From assembly GCA_015486105.1 (NCBI GenBank), contig WFSI01000031.1, positions 1 to 32,721 of the forward strand: a stretch of DNA of 32,721 bases, in the 5' to 3' direction. A program made the position numbers and the translations under genes. The stretch is from Aquificota bacterium. Lineage in GTDB: Bacteria; Thermosulfidibacterota; Thermosulfidibacteria; Thermosulfidibacterales; B14-G1. Numbering within the stretch: the stretch's first letter is position 1; each line of letters opens with the position of its first letter. Positions 7,624 through 17,346 of the stretch are shown one piece after another. The notes under the pieces were generated by a model. The model saw nothing but the letters and a program-made list of their open reading frames with translations, had not been told where the DNA came from and did not search any database.

Positions 7624-9030
7624 TTGAAGAAGGAGAGGAGCGTCTTAGGGAGGGTATGGGGGTTATTCTCTTCGTTGAAGCTCACCATATTTCTCCTCAT
7701 CATTCTTGCTGTTACTTCTATTTCAGGGACCCTTATCCTTCAGAGGGGGGATCCTCAAAGGTACGTTAAAGCTTATGGCGAGGTGGGTTATAAGATTATC
7801 AAGGCCCTGGAGCTTTATGATGTATACCATTCTTGGTGGTTTCTCGTTTTCATAGCTGTTCTGGCTGCTAATATCATAGTTTGCTCCATAGACCGGTTCC
7901 CCCGGGCCTGGAAGTTCATCAAGGAGCCCTTGCGCTGGCCATCCTTGGCTATATTGAGAGAGATGAAGCCCCAGGAGAGACTTAAGACGGGCTATTCTCT
8001 GGAAGAGTCAACGGATAAGATTTGGGATGTGCTTCACTCCAAGGGGTGCAAAGCGGAAAAACGGGTTGGTGAGGGAGAAGGAAGGGTTTTCGCTCAGCGA
8101 GGGGTGATCAACCGCATGGGTGTTTATCTAACCCATCTTTCTGTCCTCACTATCCTCATTGGCGGCCTTATAGGTGGTATATGGGGTTTTACTGGAGGCA
8201 TGACCATTGTAGAGGGGGAATCCAGCAGGAACGTATCCATTTTTGGAGCCCATAAGGTTATCACCCTCCCCTTCGATGTGAGATGCGATGCTTTCCAGGT
8301 CACTTACTATCCAGGAACCATGACCCCCAAGGATTACAGGAGTACCGTTACCATCTTGGAAGACGGCAATGCGGTGCTCACCAAGGACATCCGGGTGAAC
8401 CATCCCCTTACTTATAGGGGCATAAAGTTTTACCAGGCCAATTATGGAACCATATCCAACCGGGATGGTACCCTGGCCTTAGAAGTGATGCCAAGGGTAG
8501 GGGAGAGTTTTCGGGTCCGTGTAAGGGTAGGGGGTAGTGTGCCATTAAAGGGGGGATACACCCTGAAGCTGGTGGCTTTTTATCCCGACTTGGTTATCGG
8601 CCGGGACAATCAGCCCGTGAACCGTTCTGATGAGCTTAGAAATCCTGCTGCCCTTTTGGAGGTGGATGAAGAAGGTAAGCCTCAGTTCAGGAGCTGGGTA
8701 TTCGCCTTTTTCCCTGAGGTGCACAGTGTGAAACATACGCCTTTTAAGTTTAAGTACGTCTCTTTTAAGGGTCTCCAATACACGGGACTTCAGGTTTCAA
8801 GGGACCCGGGGGTCTGGATTGTCTGGTTGGGGTGTACTTTGATGGTGTTGGGACTTACTGTTTCATTCTTCCTCTCCCACAGGCGGATTTGGGTTTACAT
8901 AGAGGATAAGGGCAAGAAGAGGGAGGTGTTGGTGGTGGGCAATGCCAACAGGAGCCAAGGGGCCTTCTCCCAGTATTTTGAGGAGTTGGTGGATGCCTTC
9001 AAGAAGGCCCTTGGGGCAAGGACAGATTAA
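7624..9030 (+). CDS. resB: ResB family cytochrome c biogenesis protein
   Basis: [58 protein letters not shown]-type motif ([18 protein letters not shown]). TTG start; ccsA follows. Confidence 0.9.
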   Translation: MKKERSVLGRVWGLFSSLKLTIFLLIILAVTSISGTLILQRGDPQRYVKAYGEVGYKIIKALELYDVYHSWWFLVFIAVLAANIIVCSIDRFPRAWKFIKEPLRWPSLAILREMKPQERLKTGYSLEESTDKIWDVLHSKGCKAEKRVGEGEGRVFAQRGVINRMGVYLTHLSVLTILIGGLIGGIWGFTGGMTIVEGESSRNVSIFGAHKVITLPFDVRCDAFQVTYYPGTMTPKDYRSTVTILEDGNAVLTKDIRVNHPLTYRGIKFYQANYGTISNRDGTLALEVMPRVGESFRVRVRVGGSVPLKGGYTLKLVAFYPDLVIGRDNQPVNRSDELRNPAALLEVDEEGKPQFRSWVFAFFPEVHSVKHTPFKFKYVSFKGLQYTGLQVSRDPGVWIVWLGCTLMVLGLTVSFFLSHRRIWVYIEDKGKKREVLVVGNANRSQGAFSQYFEELVDAFKKALGARTD

Positions 9031-9038
9031 GAGGAGGA

Positions 9039-9902
9039 TTGGGCATGCACAGTGCGGTAGTAAGCCATACCTTGGACACCAGATTGGTGGGGATTGCCAT
9101 ATTTGTGTATCTCTTGGCCACGGTTTTATATTTCGTTTACCTGCCTTTTAGGAAACAAAGTGTGGGTATAGGAGCCAGCCTTGTGGCTTTGATAGGATGG
9201 GGTCTCGTCACTGCATCCATGGTGGCTCGGGTGGTTATCTCTTACAGAATGGGTTGGGGCCATGCCCCCTTTACCAATCTTTACGAGTCTATGGTTTTTT
9301 TCGCATGGGCCATCGTGCTCATTTATCTCATTATAGAGTGGCGGTATAAGAATAAGACTATGGGGGCCTTTGTTATGCCTTTTGCCTTTGTAGCCCTGGC
9401 CTATACCACCATAGGACCTGGCATCAGGACCCAGATAGAGCCCCTTATTCCTGCCCTTCAGAGCAACTGGCTTATTGCCCATGTCATCACCTGCTTTCTG
9501 GGCTATGCTGCCTTTGCCGTTTCTTGTGGGGTGAGTATCATGTATCTCATAAAAGCCCGGTCTCGGGATAGGGGAAAGGATGTAGCCTTTCTGCCTGACC
9601 TGGGGGCCCTGGATGAGATCAACTATAAGTCGGTTGTGGTGGGTTTTCCCCTCCTTACCTTGGGCATTATTACGGGGGCGGCTTGGGCCAATTACGCGTG
9701 GGGTTCTTACTGGAGTTGGGACCCCAAGGAGACTTGGTCCCTGATCACTTGGCTCATTTACGCTGCCTTTCTCCATGCCCGTTTCGCTCGGGGATGGAGG
9801 GGTAAAAAAACGGCTGTTTTATCCATTATAGGTTTTGCCGCTGTCCTTTTCACTTACTTGGGGGTGAATCTTCTTATTTCGGGGCTCCACAGTTATGCGT
9901 GA
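9039..9902 (+). CDS. ccsA: cytochrome c biogenesis protein CcsA/CcsB (CcmF/CcsA superfamily)
   Basis: WWD-like motif [28 protein letters not shown]...[15 protein letters not shown]; many TM segments. Confidence 0.92.
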   Translation: MGMHSAVVSHTLDTRLVGIAIFVYLLATVLYFVYLPFRKQSVGIGASLVALIGWGLVTASMVARVVISYRMGWGHAPFTNLYESMVFFAWAIVLIYLIIEWRYKNKTMGAFVMPFAFVALAYTTIGPGIRTQIEPLIPALQSNWLIAHVITCFLGYAAFAVSCGVSIMYLIKARSRDRGKDVAFLPDLGALDEINYKSVVVGFPLLTLGIITGAAWANYAWGSYWSWDPKETWSLITWLIYAAFLHARFARGWRGKKTAVLSIIGFAAVLFTYLGVNLLISGLHSYA

Positions 9903-9913
9903 GGGGGTGAGAG

Positions 9914-11098
9914 ATGGAAGCATCTCTGTGGATTGATCTGTCTCAGCGATATCTTATGACTACCTATCGCCGTTATCCTGTGGTCTTGGTTAGAGGAAGG
10001 GGCATTCGGGTATGGGATGCAGATGGGAAGGAGTATATGGATTTTGGGGCGGGTATCGCTGTATGTAGCCTGGGTCATTGTCACCCTCGGGTTGTGAAGG
10101 CCATTCAGGAGCAGGCCGCCACCCTCCTTCATGTATCTAACCTCTATCATATAGTGCCTCAGATAGAGCTTTCCAAATTGCTGGTGGAGCATACCTTTGC
10201 TCAGCGCGTGTTCTTTTGCAATTCGGGGGCCGAGGCCAATGAGGCGGCCATAAAATTGGCCAGACTCTATGCCCGGCGATTCATGGGCGATGATCGCTTT
10301 GAGATCATCGCTATGAAGGGTTCCTTCCACGGTAGAACCATGATGACCATGGCTGCTACGGGACAGGAGAAGGTGAGAAAAGGTTTCGATCCCTTGCCTC
10401 CTGGCTTCGTTCATGTGCCATTTGGAGATCTGGAAGCTTTGGAGAAGGCCCTCACACCTAAAACCTGTGGGATCATGCTGGAAGTGGTCCAGGGAGAGGG
10501 GGGGGTGGTGGTACCCCCCGGTGATTATGTTCAGAGGGTGGCCCGCATTTGTGACCGGGAGGGTCTATTGCTTATGGTGGATGAGGTTCAAACAGGTATG
10601 GGGCGTTTGGGTACCCTCTTGGGTCATGAGAGGTTTGGGGTGACCCCCCATATAGCCACCCTGGCAAAGGGATTGGGGGGGGGAGTGGCCATAGGAGCCC
10701 TTCTGGCTGTGGAAGAGGTGGCGAGAGCCTTTGAGCCTGGTACTCATGCCTCCACTTTTGGGGGTAACCCTCTGGCCTGTGCTGCCGGCAAGGCAGTTGT
10801 GGAGGTGATGATCCAACCCGGTTTCATGGAGGCAGTACGGGAAAAGGGGAGATATTTTTTGGAGGGGTTGAAGGCCTTGGCGATTTCCAAGGCATGGGTA
10901 AGGGAGGTCCGAGGCATGGGACTCATGCTGGCCGTGGAGTTGGATCGCCCCAGTGCCCCTGTAATAAGGGCCCTCATGGATAGAGGTTTCCTAACCATCC
11001 CTTCTGGAGATAGGGTGGTCCGTTTCTTGCCCCCCCTTGTGGTGGAGAAGGATGAGATAGATTGTTTTCTGAAAGCCTTGGATGAGGTGTTGGAGTAA
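9914..11098 (+). CDS. argD: acetylornithine aminotransferase (class III aminotransferase)
   Basis: RGRGIRVWDADGKEYMDFGAGIAVCSLGHCHP, FFCNSGAEANEAAIKLAR, LLMVDEVQTGMGRLGTLLGHE, GTHASTFGGNPLACAAG. Confidence 0.9.
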   Translation: MEASLWIDLSQRYLMTTYRRYPVVLVRGRGIRVWDADGKEYMDFGAGIAVCSLGHCHPRVVKAIQEQAATLLHVSNLYHIVPQIELSKLLVEHTFAQRVFFCNSGAEANEAAIKLARLYARRFMGDDRFEIIAMKGSFHGRTMMTMAATGQEKVRKGFDPLPPGFVHVPFGDLEALEKALTPKTCGIMLEVVQGEGGVVVPPGDYVQRVARICDREGLLLMVDEVQTGMGRLGTLLGHERFGVTPHIATLAKGLGGGVAIGALLAVEEVARAFEPGTHASTFGGNPLACAAGKAVVEVMIQPGFMEAVREKGRYFLEGLKALAISKAWVREVRGMGLMLAVELDRPSAPVIRALMDRGFLTIPSGDRVVRFLPPLVVEKDEIDCFLKALDEVLE

Positions 11099-11107
11099 CG
11101 GAGATTC

Positions 11108-12397
11108 TTACGGTTTTTTGCTTCCTATGGGAGTTGCTTTGCCATAGAGATCTACCCCGTCGGCTTCACTGATCAAGGCCATAATGATAGGGGTCCCCGC
11201 TTTTCCCATGACCTTTACCCTGCCGTCTATCTCGGGGGCTTGCCCTGGAAAGCGGCCCCAGTCCCTCCCTTCCATAAGGATAGAAAACTCTCTCCCTACC
11301 AGCTCCAGGTTCCTGGCAAAGTGGATTTCATCCTGGAGGGTTATCATCTGATTGTGCCTGTCCTGAATCACCTCTTCCGGTAATTGATCCAGGGTGGCGG
11401 CAGGGGTGCCCTCTTCTGGGGAGTAGGGAAAGACGGCCAAGCGGAAGAAGGATCTCTCCTGAAGGAAGTCCATTAGTTCTTTGAACTCCTTTTCTCCTTC
11501 GGTGGGGAATCCTACTATGACGGTAGTCCTTAAGAATATTTCTTCTCCTGCAGCTAAGTGGTCCATGGCCTCCATGATGGCCTTTTTGCCTCCCCTTCTT
11601 CCCATGGCTCTGAGGACGTCTTCTGACACATGCTGGATAGGCATCTCTAAGTAGGGCAGGACCTTTCCCTTGCCCAGCCTTTGGGCCAATTCTTTAGTGA
11701 TGCCGTCAGGATGGGCGTATAGGAGTCTTATCCACTGAATGCCTTCTACCTCTTCCAGGGCGTCTATTAGGTGTAAGAGACCGTGGTGGTAGCCCAGATC
11801 CTCTCCGTATCGGGTGATGTCCTGGGCAATGAGATTGATTTCCATTACTCCGTCCTCTGCCAGCTTTTCCCCTTCTTTTATGATATCCTTTATGGAGCGG
11901 CTTCTGAGTGGCCCTTTGATGAAGGGGATGGTGCAGTAGGAGCATCGGTTGCTGCAGCCTTCTCCTATCTTTACATAGGCCCAGGAGGGGTGGGTAAGCC
12001 TGTGGCGGGGATGGGTGTGATTGAGGAGGAAGGTGTGAGGAGAGGGATGGGGTTTTAAGCCCTTAAGAATGTTGGGAAAGTCTTCTAAGGAGTGGAGATC
12101 TACCCATCTATCCACTTCGGGGAGGGCCTTTTCCAGTTCTCCCTGATATCTTTGGGGAAGGCAGCCTGCCACAGTTAGGATCTGGTCTCTTCCTTTTCCT
12201 TGGGCCAATGTAAGGATGGTTTCAAGGCTTTCCTCTACGGCCTCTCTGATGAAGGCGCAGGTGTTGACTATGAGGACGTCTGCCTCTGAGGGGGAAGCCA
12301 CGGCTACGAAGCCTTCCCTTTCCAAGAGACCTAAAATCACTTCGGAGTCCACCAGATTTTTGGGGCACCCTAAGGGGATCAGATAAACCCTTTTCAT
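11108..12397 (-). CDS. rimO: ribosomal protein S12 methylthiotransferase
   Basis: YLIPLGCPKNLVDSEVILG, VNTCAFIREAVEESLETI, radical SAM KIGEGCSNRCSYCTIPFIKGPLRSRS, C-terminal TRAM. Confidence 0.93.
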   Translation of the reverse strand: MKRVYLIPLGCPKNLVDSEVILGLLEREGFVAVASPSEADVLIVNTCAFIREAVEESLETILTLAQGKGRDQILTVAGCLPQRYQGELEKALPEVDRWVDLHSLEDFPNILKGLKPHPSPHTFLLNHTHPRHRLTHPSWAYVKIGEGCSNRCSYCTIPFIKGPLRSRSIKDIIKEGEKLAEDGVMEINLIAQDITRYGEDLGYHHGLLHLIDALEEVEGIQWIRLLYAHPDGITKELAQRLGKGKVLPYLEMPIQHVSEDVLRAMGRRGGKKAIMEAMDHLAAGEEIFLRTTVIVGFPTEGEKEFKELMDFLQERSFFRLAVFPYSPEEGTPAATLDQLPEEVIQDRHNQMITLQDEIHFARNLELVGREFSILMEGRDWGRFPGQAPEIDGRVKVMGKAGTPIIMALISEADGVDLYGKATPIGSKKP

Positions 12398-12428
12398 TTG
12401 CCTCTTTCTATCTTAAATTTGATAAAAA

Positions 12429-14984
12429 TTGAAAAGAAGGGAAGAGACCGTGTCCCAGTCCTTCACCCCTATGATGAAACAGTACCATGGGATAAAGGCC
12501 CAGTACAGGGATGCCCTTTTGCTTTATCGCTTGGGGGATTTCTATGAACTCTTCTATGATGACGCCCAGGAGGCTTCTCAGGTTCTCCAGATCACCCTTA
12601 CTAAGAGGAACGGGGTGCCCATGTGCGGAGTGCCTTATCATGCCCTTGATCAGTATCTTCCTCGGCTTGTTGAAGCGGGATACAAGGTGGCCATTTGTGA
12701 GCAGGTGGAGGATCCTGCCCAGGGCCGGGGGGTGGTGAAGAGGGATGTGGTGAGGGTGGTCACTCCTGGTACCCTCATGGAAGATGGAGGGGAGAGGGAG
12801 TATGTGGCAGCTCTGGTGCCTGGGAAACTGTGGGGATTGGCTTTTCTTGATTTGGGGAGTGGGGAGTTTGCCTTTTTTGAAGGTGAGGATAGTCTGGCCC
12901 GGGAGGTCTTGGAGCGGCTTTCCCCTTCTTCCCTCATCCTGGATGAGGGCTTGACTGATGATCCTTTGGTGGAGTCTTTAAAGAGGGGTTTACCTGGCCT
13001 TTTCGTTGATACCTTGGAGAGCTGGGCCTTCTCTTTGGAGACTGCCAGGGATGTTCTCCTTGACCATTTTGGCGTGGCCACCTTGGCAGGTTTCGGTTGC
13101 GATGGCAAGAGGGAAGGGGTGATAGCCGCTGGGGCCCTTCTCTATTATCTCACCCGATTGGAACAGAGGCCCCTCAGCCATGTGAGATCCCTCTCTTTTT
13201 ATTCTCCCCAGGGTTACCTCTATCTGGATCCTGTGGCCCTCCGTCATCTGGAGTTGGTTCGGAACATGGTGGATGGCGGCAAGAGGCAGACCCTCCTGGC
13301 TTTATTGGATAGGACCAAGACCCCTATGGGGGGTAGGCTCCTTGTTAAGTGGATTCTGCACCCCCTTTTGGATCCTCATGAAATGGAAAAGCGCTGGGAC
13401 GCTTTGGGAGAGCTTATGGAGAACAAGGGAGCCATGGGGGCCCTTAGGGATCTTCTGGAGGGGGTTAGGGATATGGAGAGATTGGCCAGCCGGGTGGCTT
13501 TAGGGTTGGCCACACCTCGAGATCTGGCCCTCCTTCGGGACTCCCTCTCTGTCATGGGGAGGATAGGGGAGATTGTGGCTGGATTTGTGAGTCCCCTTTG
13601 GTCCCAATTAGCTGATGGTTGGGATACCCTGGAGGATCTCTTAGGTATGCTGAGGCAGGCCTTGGTGGATCGGCCTCCCCTTTCCAGCAGGGAAGGAGGC
13701 CTTTTCAGAGAGGGATATTCCAAAGAGTTGGACGAGCTTCGTCAACTGGCCAGGGATGGGGAGGACCTCCTGGGGAAGATGGAGGCTGCAGAGAGGGCGA
13801 CCACTTCCATTCCCAGCTTAAAGGTACGGTACAATAAAGTTTTTGGATACTATATAGAGGTGACTCGGACCCACTTGGACAAGGTACCTTCCCACTATGA
13901 GAGGAAACAGACATTGGCCAACGCCGAACGTTACATTACTCCTCAGCTCAAGGAGCTGGAATACCGTCTCCTCACCTCTAAGGAGAGGAGTATTGCTTTG
14001 GAGCAAGAGCTTTTCCAGAGGCTCAGAGAAAGGGTGGGAGAAGAGGTGGGAAGGATACAAGGGGCTGCCGAAAAGTTGGCTTTAGTGGATGTTGTCCTTT
14101 CCCTTGCCCAGGTGGCTGGTTCTTTGGGATATAGGCGTCCCACCCTCTCTGAACGTCCAGGTCTCAGGATAGTGAAGGGTCGGCATCCTGTGGTGGAGGC
14201 CCAATTGAGGGAGGAGTTTGTCCCCAACTCAACCCTTCTGACATCTGAGAGGTCCATTCATATTATCACGGGGCCCAATATGAGCGGAAAGTCCACCTAT
14301 ATCCGCCAGGTGGCCTTGCTCCTTGTCATGGCCCAGATGGGTTCCTACGTTCCAGCGGAGTCTATGAGATTTTCCCCTGTGGATAGGATCCTTACCAGGA
14401 TCGGGACAGGGGACCATCTGGTGGGAGGGCGTTCCACCTTTTTGGTAGAGATGGAGGAAGTGGCCAATATTCTTCACAATGCCACCGAGAGGAGCCTCAT
14501 AATTTTGGATGAAGTGGGCAGGGGTACGAGCACCTATGATGGTCTGGCTTTGGCCTGGGCCACGGTAGAGTACATCCAAAAGAGGGTGAAGGGATACACC
14601 CTCTTTGCTACCCATTATCACGAACTCACTCGCTTGGCTTCTCTGTTGCCTCAGGTAGAGAACTACAATGTGGAGGTGAAGGAGTGGAAAGACCAGGTGG
14701 TCTTTCTCCACCGGGTGGTCCCGGGGGCTACGGACAGGAGCTATGGCATACACGTGGCCAGACTGGCGGGTTTGCCCAGGGAGGTGACAGAGAGGGCAAC
14801 GGCCATTCTTGATATGTTGGAGAGGGGAAGATTGGAGATATCCCCTTTAACCTCCCAGGGGAGCCTTTTTTCCCTTCAGGATGACCCTTTGAGGGACGAG
14901 TTGAGGCTCCTGGATACCTCCCGCCTTTCTCCTATGGAGGCCCTTTTCCTCTTGGAGAGATGGAGGAGGGAGTACGGTTCTTAA
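12429..14984 (+). CDS. mutS: DNA mismatch repair protein MutS
   Basis: [92 protein letters not shown]. Start codon uncertain (TTG 12429 or GTG 12450). Confidence 0.97.
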   Translation: MKRREETVSQSFTPMMKQYHGIKAQYRDALLLYRLGDFYELFYDDAQEASQVLQITLTKRNGVPMCGVPYHALDQYLPRLVEAGYKVAICEQVEDPAQGRGVVKRDVVRVVTPGTLMEDGGEREYVAALVPGKLWGLAFLDLGSGEFAFFEGEDSLAREVLERLSPSSLILDEGLTDDPLVESLKRGLPGLFVDTLESWAFSLETARDVLLDHFGVATLAGFGCDGKREGVIAAGALLYYLTRLEQRPLSHVRSLSFYSPQGYLYLDPVALRHLELVRNMVDGGKRQTLLALLDRTKTPMGGRLLVKWILHPLLDPHEMEKRWDALGELMENKGAMGALRDLLEGVRDMERLASRVALGLATPRDLALLRDSLSVMGRIGEIVAGFVSPLWSQLADGWDTLEDLLGMLRQALVDRPPLSSREGGLFREGYSKELDELRQLARDGEDLLGKMEAAERATTSIPSLKVRYNKVFGYYIEVTRTHLDKVPSHYERKQTLANAERYITPQLKELEYRLLTSKERSIALEQELFQRLRERVGEEVGRIQGAAEKLALVDVVLSLAQVAGSLGYRRPTLSERPGLRIVKGRHPVVEAQLREEFVPNSTLLTSERSIHIITGPNMSGKSTYIRQVALLLVMAQMGSYVPAESMRFSPVDRILTRIGTGDHLVGGRSTFLVEMEEVANILHNATERSLIILDEVGRGTSTYDGLALAWATVEYIQKRVKGYTLFATHYHELTRLASLLPQVENYNVEVKEWKDQVVFLHRVVPGATDRSYGIHVARLAGLPREVTERATAILDMLERGRLEISPLTSQGSLFSLQDDPLRDELRLLDTSRLSPMEALFLLERWRREYGS

Positions 14985-14999
14985 GTCTCCTAATTCCGA

Positions 15000-15488
15000 T
15001 TATCTTAGAGGTACCATGAGGACGGGGCAGGGGGCCTTGTGGAGCACCCTTTCCGCAGTGGACCCCAAGAGCATTTTACCCAGGGGGAGGGAACTGTGGC
15101 TTCCTATGATAATCATGTCCACATTAATCATGTCCACATTTTTTTCTTGGGCTGTCCTAATGATCTCTTCTGCTGCTTTTCCTTGGGTTACCAGGGTCTT
15201 CACCATGCAGCTGCATAGGTTCTCTGCTTGGATGGACATGTCTTTTAGGATAAAGGAGTCTCTCTCTTCTAAGGTGCTCAGGAGTTGCTGATACTCCCTC
15301 AGGGTTTCCCCTGACAGGGTGCTGCCCATACGGGAGGCTAAGCTTTCAACGGGCTTTTCCTCAAAGGCATAGAGGAGATAGAGGGTGGCTTTGTACCTTT
15401 TGGCAATGCTGGTAGCGTGCTTAATCACCTCTTGGGCTGATTCAGTAATGTTCACTGCACACAAGACCTTTTCATAAGTTACTGGCAT
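15000..15488 (-). CDS. universal stress protein (UspA family)
   Basis: KVLCAVNITESAQEVIKHATSIAKRYKATLYLLYAFE ... IIIGSHSSLPLGKMLLGSTAERVLHKAPCPVLMVP. Confidence 0.9.
   Translation of the reverse strand: MPVTYEKVLCAVNITESAQEVIKHATSIAKRYKATLYLLYAFEEKPVESLASRMGSTLSGETLREYQQLLSTLEERDSFILKDMSIQAENLCSCMVKTLVTQGKAAEEIIRTAQEKNVDMINVDMIIIGSHSSLPLGKMLLGSTAERVLHKAPCPVLMVPLR
15111..15140. repeat. 15-bp perfect tandem duplication AATCATGTCCACATT x2
   Basis: 15111-15125 and 15126-15140 are identical; on the minus strand this encodes the repeat NVDMI-NVDMI in the Usp ORF. Confidence 0.95.
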
Positions 15489-15490
15489 GG

Positions 15491-17203
15491 CTAACCCCCT
15501 TTTCTTTTTCTCTTGGTGAAGGCCAAAAGGTCTTTCAAGGGATAGGTATTGATCACGTCAGGAGCCTCCAGCCAACCCCTTCGAGCTATCCCTACTCCCA
15601 AGCGCATCATCCAGAGCTGACCTATGTGGTGACTGTCGGTGCCGATGGCTACCTTTACTCCCATCTCTTTGGCCTTCCGGCAATGGATGTCCATCAAGTC
15701 CAGTCGGTCTTGATGGGCATTGATCTCTAAGACCGTTCCTGTGGAGGCTGCTCCTTTAAAGACCTTCTCCAGGTCTAAGGGATAGGGTTCTCGGGAAAAG
15801 ATGATTCTCCCGGTGGGATGGCCTATACAATGGACCCAGGGGGAGTGACACGCTGACAGAATCCTCTCTGTGGCGTCTTGGGTGAAGTGGGAGTGAACAG
15901 AGGCTACCACCCAATCCAACTCTTTCAGTATATCAGGTTCTAGGTCCAGGGTGCCATCGGGGTGGATATCCATCTCTATTCCGGCCAGGAGATAGGCCCC
16001 TTTGCCCTGGGCATTGATGGTTCTGATGGTTTTTATCTGATCCTCCAACCGTTTTTCATCCAAGCCATGGGCGATTTTCATGGACTTGGAGTGGTCGGTG
16101 ACGGCTATGTACTGATAACCCAGTTTCTTACCCTCTAAGGATATCTCTTCCAGAGTGGCTGTACCGTCGGACCACTGGGAGTGGGTATGGAGGTCTCCCT
16201 GGATCTGGTGGTATTCTACCAGGGTGGGTAAAGTAAGGTCCCTGGCTGCTTCTATCTCTCCTCTGTCCTCCCGGAGTTCGGGGGAGATGTAGGCCAACCC
16301 CAGGGCCTTATACACGTCTTCCTCTTTTGCCCCTCCCAGCTTTTTTCCTCCTTCTATGGCGAAGATTCCATATTCGTTTATCTTTAGTTTTTTGTCCCGG
16401 GCGATCTCCCTTAAGTGTACATTGTGTTCCTTGGAGCCTGTGAAATACTGAAGGGCAGCTCCCCATTCTTTTTCTCTGATGACCCTAAGGTCAATCTGTG
16501 TCTCTTCTAAGAAGATGGAGGCCTTGGTTTCTCCTTTAGCCAGCACCTCTTTTGTGCCGGGGATTTGAACAAAGGCCTCCATGATTTCTTTTCCTCCCAC
16601 GCCCAAGATGTCCAGGTCCCCCACGGTTTCCTTCATCCGTCGTAAAGATCCAGCTATGGAGAGGTTGGATGCATGGGGGGCCAAGTGTCTCAGGACCCTT
16701 TCCCCTATTTGGATGGCCTCTCCCAGGAGCATCCTATCTTGGCCCTTAAGAAAGATCTCCAAGCCCTTTTCTATTTTTTTAACCTTTTTGGACCCCATGC
16801 CGGGGAGCTGGGTCAAGGTGCCTTCCTTTATCACCTTCTTCATATCGTTCAGGTTTCTCACCCCTAAGCCTTCGTAGGCCAGACGAAGGGTCTTAGGACC
16901 CAGGTTGGGCACATCCATAAGGATTATGAGTTCCTCAGGGATTTCCCTTTTAAGTTCTTCGTACTTCTTAATGGTACCTCCTTCCAAATACTGTCCAATC
17001 TTTTCTCTTAGCTTCTCCCCAATGCCATGGATGCTACCCAGTTTTCCTTTACTGTGGAGTTCTTTGATATCCTCAGGCAGGTCTTTTATAACCCTGGCTG
17101 CCTTACGATAGGCGTTTACCCGGTAGATGCTATCGCCTTTGAACTCTAGAAAGTCGGCTATGCGGCTTAAAATCCTGGCCAATTTTCTATTATTATTTTC
17201 CAT
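15491..17203 (-). CDS. polX: DNA polymerase X family protein with C-terminal PHP domain
   Basis: HhH motifs (IHGIGEKLREKI, LPGMGSKKVKKI), pol X GSLRRMKETVGDLDIL, PHP DLHTHSQWSDGTATLEE and VTDHSKSMKIAHGL, DWVVASVHSHF, IGTDSHHIGQL. Confidence 0.93.
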   Translation of the reverse strand: MENNNRKLARILSRIADFLEFKGDSIYRVNAYRKAARVIKDLPEDIKELHSKGKLGSIHGIGEKLREKIGQYLEGGTIKKYEELKREIPEELIILMDVPNLGPKTLRLAYEGLGVRNLNDMKKVIKEGTLTQLPGMGSKKVKKIEKGLEIFLKGQDRMLLGEAIQIGERVLRHLAPHASNLSIAGSLRRMKETVGDLDILGVGGKEIMEAFVQIPGTKEVLAKGETKASIFLEETQIDLRVIREKEWGAALQYFTGSKEHNVHLREIARDKKLKINEYGIFAIEGGKKLGGAKEEDVYKALGLAYISPELREDRGEIEAARDLTLPTLVEYHQIQGDLHTHSQWSDGTATLEEISLEGKKLGYQYIAVTDHSKSMKIAHGLDEKRLEDQIKTIRTINAQGKGAYLLAGIEMDIHPDGTLDLEPDILKELDWVVASVHSHFTQDATERILSACHSPWVHCIGHPTGRIIFSREPYPLDLEKVFKGAASTGTVLEINAHQDRLDLMDIHCRKAKEMGVKVAIGTDSHHIGQLWMMRLGVGIARRGWLEAPDVINTYPLKDLLAFTKRKRKGG

Positions 17204-17346
17204 AGCCCCTCCCTGTTAAAAGGTATACCTCTCCTCTCCCAGGGGCAATCTCTCATGTTTGTAAGGGTTTCAGAGTTGTGGCAGGATTCACAATCCATTG
17301 CATCTACTATCTTTAGGCCTATAGTTCCTGAGAGGAAGGAGAAATA

